Of a stretch of 64,000 nucleotides of DNA, positions 35,741 to 47,924 are shown in pieces. This DNA is from Aphidius gifuensis (lineage: Eukaryota; Arthropoda; Insecta; Hymenoptera; Braconidae), in the NCBI RefSeq assembly GCF_014905175.1, contig NC_057789.1, positions 2,356,001 through 2,420,000 on the forward strand, in the 5' to 3' direction. Within the stretch, counting starts at the first letter, position 1; each line of letters opens with the position of its first letter. Below the pieces are notes generated by a model. It saw only the letters and a program-made list of their open reading frames with translations. It ran no database searches and had not been told where the DNA came from. Made by a program: the position numbers and the translations under genes.

Positions 35741-38700
35741 TTAAACTCTGTTAAAACCAAAAAGTGATTTAAGATCATCAAGTGTTAATTTAGAACTGGT
35801 AACTTTGCCACTTCCAGTAAGTACACTTGATGCAATTTGAAGTTTTTTTTCTTGCAATAATTTAATACGTTCTTCAATACTATCAGTCATAAGAACTTTA
35901 TAAATAGTTACATTTTTATTTTGTCCAAAACGATAAATACGATCTTGTGCTTGTGATTCCAACTGTGGATTCCAATGTATATCCATAAGTATTAAATGAT
36001 TAGCACCAACAAGATTTAATCCAACACCACCAGCAGTTAATGATAGTAACAATATACGTGGATCAATATCATTATTAAAAGCATTAATGATTTCTTGACG
36101 ATCTTTAACAGCAACTTGACCAGTAAATTTTTTATATGTTGCATTTTTAATTTCATCAAGATTTTCAGCAACAATATTAAGTAATGTTGTCCATTGTGAT
36201 ACAACAATGACTTTTTCATCTTTTTTAATAATGTTAGTAACAAGTTCAATAACAGCACGTAATTTTGAACTTTTACGTTCTCTTTCAAATACTGGATTAT
36301 CAGATGTTAATAAATTATTTTTAACACGTTCATCAACACCCATATCATCATCATCATCACCAGCAGCATCATTATCATCATTAAATAATGATTTATTTAT
36401 TCCCATATTACTCATTTTTAATAATATATCAGCATCAACATCATGTCCACCACCAATTCCACTTTGATCTAAATCATCTTGATCTAACATTGCATGAATC
36501 AATGATAAATGACAACATACTTGACGTAATCTCAATAAAAGTACTAAAATTTCATGTGATTTAACTTCAGCATGTGTTGCTAATAATCTTTGTTGTGCTC
36601 TATTAAAATTACGTTCAACTGGATCAAAATAACGTGTTGGATCAGCATATTGTTGTCCACCAATTTCAAATAATCTTTGTTTATCAGCTCTTTGTGATAA
36701 AAATTGAGCAAATAATGTTTTTGAATATAACATAACTTTTTGATATATTACTTTTTCTTCTGGATCCATATCAACCCAAATAATATCAATCATTTTTTCT
36801 GGTAACTTTTCAAGTAAACCTTTTTTAGTTAAATCGTCTTTTGTTCGACGTAACATAAGTGTTTTAATAACAGTTGCTAATCTTTCATGTCCAGCTGAAT
36901 CTTTATTATCAACCCAACGTTTCCATGTACGTATATCATCAAATGGTGATATTTTTAAAAATTTTAATAATGCATAAAGATCCATTTCTTTATTATGAAT
37001 TGGTGTACCAGTCATTGCCCAACGTTTATCAGCCATAAGATCACATACTGCTTCAGAGCATTGACTTTTATGATTTCTAATAACATGTGATTCATCAAGT
37101 ATAACTCTTTTCCATTTAATTCTAAATAATGCTGTATGACTTTTATGTGCACGTGATAATATTGCATATGTTGTTAAGACAATATCTTTATTAGCTATTT
37201 TTGATATTGATGTTTCTCTATTTGGACCATGTTGTTGATCAACTGATAATATACCTGGTTTAACACGTTCTTTTATTTCTTGAGCCCATTGATTAATCAA
37301 TGATGCTGGACAAACAACAAGTGTATTACCATGATATTTTATATTTGATTTTGATTTTTTAGATATCCATTCATCTTCACTTGATGATTTACTACTATCA
37401 TCATCACCATCAATTTCATTGGATTCCATAACAAGTGATATCATTGTCAATGTTTTACCAAGACCCATGTCATCAGCTAATAAACCACTTGGTGGTTTTT
37501 GTTTTTCACGCCATAATAACCATGCAAGTGCATGTTTTTGATGTGGCATTAAATTTATTTTTAAACCACGTGGGTCTTTGTGTAAAACATTTTCATCTGG
37601 ACATGTTTCTAATGAACCATGAAAATTTTTTAATGTCTCAACTGTTAATTGTTCTTCACGTTCAAATGTTGCTTTTGCAATATCACCTAGTTTATTAAAA
37701 TCAAAACCAGCTTTTGGACTTTGATATAATAATTTATGTAACATATTGTCTCTGTTGTTCATTGAAAATTTATTATCATCATCATCATCATTATCACTGT
37801 CTGATGATGTACTACCAACATCATGATCAGATGATGATTCATTTGAGTCATTGTAGTTAATTTTTATATCATTTATTTGTGATTGTAAAGTATTTTTTTT
37901 ATTGTCAAAATTATATGGTGATGATGTCATGAATGGTACTGTTTTAATTTCATTTGATTTACGTGTTGATTTAATTTTTTTATTGTTATTTAATTTTGCT
38001 TTTAAGTTTGATAATTTTTCTTCAAGTATTGATATATTTTCACGCATTTTAAGACCACCATCTGGCAAGTTATCAACATGACAACTTGAAAGAAACTTTT
38101 TTGATTTTAATATTTCTCGAGATACTTCATCAATTTGTTCATCAATGTCATCATTTTGATATGATTCCTCGATGCTTGGTTGAATATTAACAATACTTGA
38201 GGGTCTTTCAGTTTTACCAAATTTAAATACTGGTAAATCATCAATTTCATGTGATGATTCTGGCACATAATGATTAGATGAATCTGAATCATCAATTTGT
38301 AGTGTATCATTTTTATTTGTTGTCTCTTGAATAACAACATCTTCATCTGATGAACTGTCATCATCAATAATATTATTTCTTCCAGAAGTATGTAATTTTT
38401 CTTTTGAATTATTTACTATTTTTGCTTCACGAACAATTGATTTTTCAGCATCATCTTCATCAGCAGATGAAGTAGTAATATCAACTATTTTTGATTCATC
38501 AAGATTATTGGCTGTTTTATTTGTTGATTCATCAACATCAATATGCATTGAAGTAGTGACATCAACTACTTTTGATTCATCAAGATTATTGGCTGTTGTA
38601 TTTGTCGATTCATCAATATTATTGGCTGTTTTATTTGTCGATTCATCAACATCAATGTGCATTGACATTGTTGAAAGATTTGATATTGTTTTTGTAATCA

Positions 38701-39412
38701 TTTCAACATCATCTTCACTTGTATCATTCATAACTCTAGAAAATTTACCACGACGAGATTCATCACGAAGTTGTTCATCATCATCCTCATCTGAATCACT
38801 GTCTACTGAAATTATTTTTATTCTTCGAAATTTTTTTTTAACATTTTTTGGCTTGTCATCTTCATCAGTTTGACTGCAGATACTTGAATCACCACTGCCA
38901 CTCATTACACGATTTTTTATACGAGATCTTGTCCAATTGTTGTCAGAATCTAAATTATCAATAAAACATAAAAAATTATACATCAAACAGAAAATTTTTT
39001 AAATGAAAAATAATGATGATATTAATTTACCAGATGATTGGCCATTATCCTCGTGGTCCATGTCACTATCAGGAATATTTTCTTTACCAATTTTGTGTAA
39101 ACTACGACGAATAGCTTTAGAAATTGATGCATTGAAGTCTTGTGGCAATGAATGATCATCATCCTCATCATCCTCATCAGAACATAGTCTTAAAATAATA
39201 ACAACAAAATAAATTAACAAATTTATTGAAAAACATTTTAACAATAATGTCAATACTTACGAGTCAACATCAGATTCCATGATTGGATGGGCATTTGATT
39301 TTCTACCAATTGATCTATTTTCACCATATATTTCATCATCAGTTGATTCAATATCTGTCTCAGCTTGTTCATCACTGTCGTCAACGACAAAAGATTCTTG
39401 TTGATCAGCCAT
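35741..39412 (-). CDS. lds: Lodestar / TTF2, SNF2-family transcription termination ATPase
   Basis: Three minus-strand exons, 39412-39261, 39188-39031 and 38949-35741, give 1172 residues, close to human TTF2 (1162). The N-terminal 450 residues are acidic and disordered, with several D/E-S/T clusters and an internal repeat. The ATPase starts at LKINLMPHQKHALAWLLWRE, with Walker A DDMGLGKT, motif II written DESH (the family usually has DEAH), TGTPIHN, and the C-terminal lobe with VVSQWTTLL, SLTAGGVGLNL and DRIYRFGQ. There is no N-terminal GRF zinc finger. The protein removes RNA polymerase II and nascent transcripts from mitotic chromatin in an ATP-dependent way; Drosophila lds mutants break chromatin bridges at anaphase. 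The gene diverges from DAP1. Identification is firm. Confidence 0.93.
38470..38665 (-). repeat. In-frame tandem repeat in the Lodestar N-terminus
   Basis: Units built on MHIDVDEST-NKTANN-LDESK-VD(I/V)TTS occur about twice, with an extra half unit (DESTNTTANN). The copies are over 90 percent identical in DNA by eye, so the expansion is recent and in frame. Confidence 0.85.
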
Positions 39413-40111
39413 CACAAATAATATTTATTAATTTTTTCACATAAAATAATTATATTATCATTAATCTTCACTTTGTTATTTATTTATTTTATTATCAATC
39501 AAGACAGACCAGTGTCTTGGTTAGACCCTATAAACTTTAATGGCTTTTATGACCTGTCTGTTCCTGTCTGGCGTGCACTAGCGTGTGTTTCAGTGTGTTT
39601 TTAATTTTCTTTTGTTATGTTTTTCTCTCTCCTCTCCAACAAACGGTTACAACAAAATTTTTCAAACCCCAGTACAAAATATCACCACCTTGATACAGCG
39701 CTAAATGCACCACGTGATTCAAAACAATAATGGCGATTGGCGACACAATCACGTGATCGAGCAACCTTGAATTTTTATGTAAAAAATAAATAAATAAATA
39801 AATAAACAACAAAAACAGCACCACCTTGACGACTATCACTGTGTGTGTGTTATGTGTATGTGATGCGGCTTATTGCGACGTACAAATATATCATACTATC
39901 TCTTTTTCTCTCTTGAATAATCAGGAGTGATAACATTTCTCTCTCACTTTTTCTACTGGCAAACCATTGCAAACATCTCACCCACGTCGTCATAAACTGG
40001 TCATAAACGAACAAGCAGTCTACTCAATCGAACGTATATTAAAATAAAGAAAAAACTACCATATTGTTTATTAATAATAATAGTTAATTAAATTTATTGT
40101 TATTAACAACA
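39413..40111. other. Divergent promoter region (Lodestar / DAP1)
   Basis: About 700 bases with higher GC than the window average and GT and (AAAT)n microsatellites (39784-39806, 39840-39863). The DAP1 transcript probably starts near 40010-40040. No coding exon is seen. Confidence 0.5.
39711..39756. promoter_or_regulatory. Paired CACGTGA boxes and CCAAT in the Lodestar/DAP1 divergent promoter
   Basis: CACGTGA at 39711-39717 and TCACGTGA at 39749-39756 flank an inverted CCAAT (ATTGG, 39736-39740) within 46 bases. The pair is near the middle of the ~700-base gap between divergent start codons. TCACGTGA is the form favoured by MITF/TFE and USF factors, which would suit the autophagy link of DAP1; this is inference. 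Confidence 0.45.
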
Positions 40112-40632
40112 ATGTCGAGTCCAGATGAATGCAAATTGATGGCTGGTCATCCTCCAGCAGGTATGTTATTAATTAAATTATTTATTTTTAAATTAATTGT
40201 TTTATGATAAAAATATATATTTTTTGATATTTTAAAATGGCTGTTTGATATGTGAAAATGCAATTGTCATCACTTGATTGAATTATAATTTTTTTGATTA
40301 TTTATTTTTCAGTCAAAGCTGGTGGTATGAGAATAACTCAACACAAAAATCCAGAACGTGAACCAAAGCCAGCAAAAGAGTCTGAAGAAAGTAAATTAGC
40401 AAACAGGTAAATTAATTGATTTTTTTTTCTTATTAATTGGACTAAAAATTTGTTTTTGTTTTTGTTTGATTGTAGTACACCAGCAGTCACAATAAGTGGT
40501 GCTCCATCACGAGGACATGCTGATTTTCCACCAGAAGCTGTGCAACATTTTCATGATAAACCAACTCCAACACATGAAGCTCGTACTAATAATTGCTCCA
40601 AGACAATGGTCATTCAGCAACCAAGAAAGTAA
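40112..40632 (+). CDS. DAP1: Death-associated protein 1 (DAP1)
   Basis: Three exons, 40112-40160, 40313-40406 and 40476-40632, give 99 residues; human DAP1 has 102. The opening MSSPDECKLMAGHPPAVKAGGMRI-type block (here split by an exon border after PPAG) and the C-terminal HIQQPRK-type end (VIQQPRK) match the family, as does TISGAPSRGHADFPP in the middle. The protein is small, basic, proline-rich and disordered. In mammals DAP1 is a suppressor of autophagy controlled by mTOR phosphorylation. The phases 1 and 2 are consistent. The 3' UTR is about 730 bases to a good AATAAA at 41355. Confidence 0.92.
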
Positions 40633-41354
40633 ATTTTTATTATTTTTTTATTTTCTTATACCAAGTACCTATAAACAATGTCGATCAACAAAAAAAAAAA
40701 AAACAATAATTTTCGTTTAAAGTAAATTCCAGTGAATATGAAAAATAATATTTACTCAGTTTCTTCGAGACTTGATCATATTTATTTATTTTTCGTAAAA
40801 GTCTAAACAATAATATTCAAAGAAAAACATTGATCGACACAAATTCGTACTGTTAGTATTTTGGTAATGAAAATAAACAAAACAATTTATTATTTTTTCT
40901 TTCAAAATTATGCACACTAAAAGTGTCGTTCATCATATTTTTAATGATGTTTATTATTTTTTTTTGTTAAAATTTTTATTTTCATTTTTTTCTATAATCT
41001 ACATAATTTCGTTGATTCGAAAATTAAATAATAATCCAGCATATAAGTCGTGTATCTTCCAGTATGTACCTCGGACCATCAAATTATTTTTTTTGCATTT
41101 ATTTTCTTTAAATAATTTTCTATCATTGTATTTAAAAAAATATTAATTTATTATTTAAAGCACATTGAAGAAAAAATAAAAAATGTATAAATCAGTTAAT
41201 TATTTTCGTACTAAAAAGAAAAAAAACTGATATCCTAATAATAATTATTGTAAAAATAGATTTCATAAATAATTGTAATTTTTGAATATAATTTATAATG
41301 ATGAGAAAAAAAAAAATATACTTAAGATGATGTGTGTACTTGATTTGATGACTG

Positions 41355-41360
41355 AATAAA
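41355..41360 (+). terminator. Poly(A) signal of DAP1
   Basis: AATAAA in a GACTGAATAAAAATG context is followed 20 bases later by an A-run. It is the best candidate before the next gene starts at 41891. Confidence 0.4.
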
Positions 41361-41511
41361 AATGCTTGTATGGATTAAAAAAAAAAAAAACTTGTAATGT
41401 TTATTTAATTATACAGTTAATTAATAATCTTTTTTTGGTAGAATAAAATTATTTTTAAATAAACTTGATAAACGAACGAATAAGAAGGGGACACACAACA
41501 CATTGTTGATA

Positions 41512-41535
41512 ATTTCAGTTGTCTTGACAACTGAA
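41512..41535. repeat. Perfect palindrome upstream of ERK7
   Basis: TCAGTTGTCTTGACAACTGA is nearly self-complementary, with 9-10 base arms. It lies about 370 bases before the ERK7 start and between two poly-A tracts. It may form a hairpin or bind a dimer. Confidence 0.5.
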
Positions 41536-41890
41536 ACATACATGTTGATAAAAAGAAATAAAAAAAAAAAAAAAAACACAACGACAATCGTTGTGTCAAA
41601 TGTCAAATAAAATAACAAAAATATTATAAAATTAGGAAAAAAATAAAAAACAATTTACTTGGGTATAATATTTATTTGAATGTTGGTAAGAAATGTGAAT
41701 TTGTCTGCAAATTAGATCAGCCCCTTTGTCATCATCATCATACCATCAACAACATCGTCAGTAAATTATCAAAAGCAGTTGAACATCGTGGGGAAAAAAT
41801 ATTATTTAATAGTCATAATATCAAGTTTAATTATTGAGACCTTGAAGCCGGCGTTTAACGACCAGCTCAGGTGATAAATAATTAAAAATA

Positions 41891-44800
41891 ATGTCAGGTA
41901 AAAGTCATGAAAAACTTGGAGAAATTGACAGTCATGTCACCAAGCAGTACAACATTATTCGACGACTTGGCAAAGGGGTAAATATTTAATTTAATAATTA
42001 ATTTACTAGCTTTTAAATATTTTTTTTTAAACATATTATTTATCAATTTAATTGTTAATTTTGTTAATTAACTAACAATGTTAATGAAAAATATTTTTAT
42101 CCTTGAAAAAATAATTATAGCTAATTGTTATTAGTAAATTTATTAACATATTTTTCATTATTATTTATTTGTTAATTAATAATATTTTATTTTAATAAAT
42201 AAATAAATTTAATACGTCATTTAGATGTTTGTATTTTTTTTTTTTTTCGATGCTTAGTGATATAGATAAAACAATCGTACCAAGCACCGATTTTATTTAT
42301 GACAAACTTGAAAAAAAAAAAAATGAAATAAATATTTTATTGATTTGGAAATGGTATATTTTTTTTTAATAAAATTTTTATTTTATTTATTGACAGGCAT
42401 ATGGAATTGTTTGGAAAGCTGTTGATAGAAAATCACATGAAACAGTAGCTGTTAAAAAAATATTTGATGCATTTAGAAATCAAACTGATGCTCAACGTAC
42501 ATTTCGTGAAATAATGTTTCTATTATCATTATCAAATCATGAAAATATCATACAGCTAATTGGCCTACACAAAGCTGATAATGATCGTGATATTTATTTG
42601 ATATTTGAATTCATGGGTAATTTAAAAAAAACAATTATAATTATCAATTTTGTTTTAAATAAATAATTATATTTTTTAGAAACTGATCTTCATAATGTTA
42701 TAAAAAAACGTAACATATTAAAAGACATTCACAAGGTTTTTATTATGTATCAACTATTTAAAGCAATAAAATATATTCATTCTGGAAATGTCATACACAG
42801 AGATTTAAAGGTAATTAAATATTTTCATCAATAAATAAAAGGTTATATGTTAAATTAATTAATTAATATTAATTTTAGCCATCAAATATATTATTGAATG
42901 CTCAGTGTCATTGTAAAATAGCTGACTTTGGATTAGCAAGATCAGTTACACAAATTACTGATGGTGTTGGTGAGACTGGATGTGATCCAACATTGACTGA
43001 TTATGTTGCAACAAGATGGTATCGTGCACCAGAAATATTAATTGCTTCTAAAAAATATACAAAAGGTATTGATATGTGGTCATTGGGTTGTATACTTGGT
43101 GAAATGTTACTGGAAAAACCTCTATTTCCTGGAACATCAACAATTAATCAAGTTGAAAGAATCATGGCAACTTTACCACCACCTACACCAGAAGGTTTTT
43201 ATATAAATTTATTTGTTTATTATTTTAAAAATTATTTAGATGTTGATTTATTTTTTTTTTGTTTGATAGATATTGCTTCAGTAAGTGCTGGTTATGGATC
43301 AAATTTATTAGAAAAAACACCAAATATACCACGACGTCCACTTGAACAACTTTTTACAAATATATCAGATACAGCACTTGATTTATTGAAACGTTTAATT
43401 ATATTTAATCCAAATAATAGATTAACAGCTGTTCAAGCATTGGAACATCCTTATGTTGCTGCGTAATTTTTAATTTATTTATTTGTCAAAGTTAATAACT
43501 TTAAATAACTTGTTGTAATTGTTGATTAATAATTTTTAAGCTTTCATCATCGAGCAAGAGAACCAGAACGTGGAGCAAATGTTATTCCACCACTTCGTGA
43601 TGATGTACAACTTTCAATTGACGAGTACAGAAATAAACTCTATGCAATGATGGATGAAAAACATAAAAAGCACAAAAATATGTAAGTCTAATATTTATTA
43701 ATTTAATTTTGAATATTTATAATTATAAAAATTATTGTGTATCAAGGTCTAAAGCAAGAATACGAAGATTATCTGAACACATTAGAAAAGACACAAATAA
43801 TGCTGGTCAAGGTGATGCACCAGCAAAAAAAAATTTACATTTTCCTATTGATGATATTAGAAAAGAAAAAGAAAGAAATGAATTGTTTAGACATCCAGAT
43901 ATGCGTTCAAATGGTATAAAAAAAATAAAAATAGAAACAAATAGAAATAATTTTAATGTAAAAAAACAAATATTTTGTTAACAGAAAGAAACGTCATTTC
44001 CCAGTATGCAAATAATTTGATCAATGGAAACTTTCGTAATGCACCACCAAGTCAAGCTAAAAGCTGCCAGTGTTTGAGTCAACAACATCAAAAATTCGTC
44101 AAGTCACAACGTTCAATACAGTCGGATCAAATAGTAGTGGTAAAAAATAATATAAATAAATAATTAATTTTAAATAATGTTAATTTTAAAAAAACAGTTT
44201 TACATTGAAATAGATAAAATTTTCGTGTAAATGTAAAATTATTATTTACAGGCAACAAGTCATATGGATTATTTTTAGGTACTGTAATTAGTCGTGATAA
44301 ATGTCATTGTGCATGTAGCTTAAAAAAAATATAATTTAGATTAGAAAAAAATTAGCAAATAAGTTGATAAATAGGGATGAATATGAAAAGCAAAAAAATG
44401 ATGTAGAAGAGTTGGAAAAAAAAATGAAAAATAATATTATGTTAATTTTTAATTTCAGTGTGGAACAAATGGTAAATTGAATCAACAACCAGTTCAACAA
44501 AAATTACGAAGAGGAGTTAAACAAATACCAGTATTAGCAAGATTGTCACTTGCTAAAACACCAGTTAATCCAATGAGATACCCTCTGCCAAAACGTCCAA
44601 GTCAAGATAGTCCAAGAAGTCAAGTAATAATTGCAAATAAAATGCCTAATAATGTTACAAAACATTTTGTCAATGGAACCCATTCAATCAACAACAATAT
44701 ATCACATAATCAGGTCATACAAAATTATCTCAATCAAACAATGCCAATGGTTACTAGATCAGCTGTACAAAGAAATTGTACAACTAGTTCTTGCAACAAG

Positions 44801-44992
44801 GCAACACGTAGTCAAGCATTGAAGAGTCATTTGAGACAAAAACCAACATCAACAATTACATCATCAACATCAGGAGCAACAAATACAACAACAATGAAAA
44901 ATTATCGTTCAATTATTAGCCATAATCAAAGTCATGGTATTATTACTGCGTCTGCATACAAAGAACTCAAAAATGGAAATGTTAGTTGGTAG
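41891..44992 (+). CDS. Erk7: ERK7/MAPK15 atypical MAP kinase
   Basis: Nine exons: 41891-41977, 42397-42616, 42680-42810, 42879-43194, 43270-43462, 43541-43681, 43747-43913, 43985-44139 and 44459-44992, giving 647 residues. The kinase has a G-loop GKGAYGIVWKAV (27-38), catalytic K49 in VAVKK, HRDLK (142-146), DFG (162-164) and APE. The activation site reads T186-D-Y188 (LTDYVATRWYRAPE), where ERK7/8 normally has TEY. The C-terminal tail is long, basic and disordered, as in ERK7. The kinase autoactivates and acts in ciliogenesis and secretion control. The intron at 43195-43269 has a weak donor, is 75 bases long and lacks stops. A 27-base exon at 44252-44278 offers an alternative end. The kinase part is certain; the tail is modelled by splice phase. 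Confidence 0.9.
44252..44278 (+). other. Possible alternative last exon of ERK7
   Basis: A strong acceptor (ATTATTTACAG at 44241-44251) precedes a 27-base in-frame segment coding ATSHMDYF and a stop. Used after the exon ending at 44139 (phase 0), it would end the protein at about 478 residues and drop the 177-residue tail. Confidence 0.35.
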
Positions 44993-46373
44993 TTTTTTAT
45001 TTTTTTCATTTTAATTTTACTTCAAGTTTTTTTAATTAATTAATTTTTTTTTTTTTTTTTTTCTCCATGTTTTTAGAGATGATTAGAAAGCATTTGATGA
45101 AATAATAAATTTTTTTTTTTGTAATTTAAACACAAATTTTATATGAAAAGAAAAAATAAACAACTTGGAAAAATTTATTTTAAAATCGCTGCCAAATTTA
45201 ATGATCCAAATTGAGTCTTGTAAAACTATGATAAATTGATGCCTTTTTTTTTTTTCTTTTTATAAAGAAGAGAATACAATGTACTTGTATATTAACTAGT
45301 CGAAATTTAAATATATATAATACAATTTATTTATTTATATTAAAATAAATTTTTTTTATTTTTAATGTAAAGATTATTAATTTTTAGGCAATATCTATAA
45401 ACTTATTTCTTACTGAATTAAAATACTTGTAATATGCATTTTTAATGTTTATTTGAATAATAATTTACAAATTAAATATTGTAATAAAAAAAAATTCAAT
45501 AATTAATTAATTTTTTTAATTTTTATTTACACAATTATAATTAATTTTTTTAATATTTATTTTTAATTATTTTTAATGATTTTTTAATTAACAATTTAGT
45601 TAGTATAGATAATTAAAATTAAAATTTTTTTTTTTTTGAAAAATTGGCCATTTTTAATTGAATCGGTAATATAGCGGTCTTTAAAAAATAATTGCCACCT
45701 GGATGTTGCAAGGTGAAATTTAGTTTTGTGTTGTTTAGGCAACGATACGTTGTATCCGCCAACTCGTTGCTGTTATGAAGTAATTTTAGCTGTATTTTAA
45801 TATGAAATTAATTGTTAATTAGTTGCTTTAATAAATAGAACATACTGTGATTATTTTTGGTATAGTTTTGTGGCTAGTTTTAGAGTTCAAACAGTGAGTT
45901 TGCTAGTTTGATTGTCATCAAAAATACCTGTTCTTAGACTGCTCCATTTTTCGATTTGCAAGAACATATAATATCTTTGTTTAGTTTTTCATACATTTAA
46001 TAAGCTTGGATTAATTATTTCAACTGTTTTTGATAAATATTTAACGTGACAATGAACAATTAGAAGTCAAAATAATAATAAAAGTTTTGTGAATGACAAC
46101 GTAACCTCAAAAGCAAATACTCGGTTTTATTATTGTTGGAAAAAAAAAAAAATCATGTTTCGTGTTTAAAAAAGTGTCTCAAGTGATGTTATTATTTTAA
46201 AAATAATAATAATTTGATAAATAAATAAATATAGGCAATTGATTAACAAATTATTGAGCCACTAAATATTTTGTCAAAAAAAAAAAATAAAATACATTTT
46301 GTTCGTGTGTGAATTTTTTACTCAAAAATCAAGATTAATTTTGTGAAAATTATCTACGAAAATTTTATAAACA

Positions 46374-46479
46374 ATGAGATATTTTTGTTATAAACAATTG
46401 AACATTAGTGCCATGTTGAAGTTTTATCAAGATGATTTGATGGTTTTAATTGATGTTGGTGGTTGCTGGCTACTCCAAG
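46374..46479 (+). other. Orphan leader exon or uORF candidate
   Basis: An ATG with good context (AACAATGA) opens 35 codons (MRYFCYKQLN start) up to donor CAAG/GTAAAA. The flanking 45650-46480 is less AT-rich than its surroundings. Joined to the acceptor at 48279 it would be a short uORF in an untranslated leader of the integrin gene. Joined to an acceptor at 46890 it would read on in frame for 75 more codons of low-quality hydrophobic sequence. Confidence 0.3.
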
Positions 46480-47924
46480 GTAAAAAAAAATTTAAAAAAC
46501 TTATTTTTTTTCTTCTTTATTATTATTGAGTTTATTTGTTTAAATACTATTTACATGTTGTTAATTAAAATTAACAATTAAATTATTAATTCGTCGATTA
46601 AAAATAACAACATTTTTTGTTATTTTTTTTGCTCCTTTTTATGATGAATCAAACAAATAGTAAAAAAATTTTTAGCTAGATATTTTTCTTGATACCTGCC
46701 AGAATGTTGATCAAACTGGCCAATCCTTTTTAATTCCAAGAAAAAAAAAATCAAATTTCATTGTATTTTTTTATTGTTATATTTTATTTGATTATTTTTA
46801 TTTTTTCTATTATTTTTTAAACTCACTAATCGAGAGTCCAGACAAATTAATTTTCATTTTTTTTTATGTCATTTTTGTTATTCTCTTTTCTTCCAGCATC
46901 TTTTTTATCTTGTACCATATTTTTTATTATTTTTCATAATATAAATTTTTATAGTTATAAAACAAGAATTCAGAAAGTTTTTACTTTTTATAAATTATTT
47001 TTCAATCATCATCTTGTCAATTTGTCTTGTCACATTCTCTCCAGTAAGTGGCGCCTCGATTGTCAATCCAAACAAAAAAAAATCTATAAATAATATCACA
47101 ATTCAAAAATCAATTTACAAATATATATATTTTTTTTTCTTAAATAATCAATACTCATTTATGTAAACATAAAAAAAAAAAGAAAATCCATGTCTTGAAT
47201 CATCAACAAGATAATAATAATCCAACCAAAAGAAAAATAAAAGAAAAAAGATAAAAATCACGATAAAAAACAGTTAGCAAACGATGATCCCACCTAATGA
47301 CTAATATCCATGACTTAATATTATCAAAAACTAAACAAGATAAATTTATCAATAGAAAATCATCATCAAACTTCCGCTTTTCATTAGAAATTCATTATAT
47401 AAAAATAATAATTTTTCCAAATAAAATAAAAATTACCATTAACATAATATAAATAATAATTATTATTAATTTTTAAAAATAACCAAAATAATTAATCTTA
47501 ATTAACATTTTACTGATAATTAAAAATTAAATTCAACATTTGAAAAAAAACGATTAATTATATGACATAACATTGACCTCTCAATATTAATTTAAAATTT
47601 TTTTCAACAAAAATATTCAAATCACTAATCAATTATTATATAAAAATTAAAAAAAATGTGTATTAAATTACTTGACATGAGGGATTATATAAATAAAAAA
47701 CAGAATAATATAAACATATGGGTTGGTTTATATAAAATCAAGAGGGGGATGATGGGGATCATAGGGGTGATATATTTTTGAGGATAAAAAAATTTTAAAG
47801 AATACTAGGACTACTGTGTTGTGATTATTTGTGGTATATATTATACTAGATTGCATGTGTTATAGACACAGTGATCCCATATAGCTTCTGTATATTATTA
47901 TTTTTTATTTTTTTTTTCGTTTTT

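Larger units (their letters stand above)
40633..41890. other. Spacer: DAP1 3' UTR and ERK7 promoter
   Basis: The first 730 bases fit a 3' UTR. After the poly(A) signal come poly-A runs and an inverted repeat near 41515-41590: TCAGTTGTCTTGACAACTGA is a 10-base-arm palindrome. The ERK7 5' UTR lies near 41700-41890, with a CATCATCATCAT tract. No further gene is visible. Confidence 0.5.

Noticed and set aside
42894..43466. 190-codon continuous ERK7 ORF as a separate kinase
   Set aside because: It lacks the N-lobe and is just exons 4 and 5 read through the stop-free intron.
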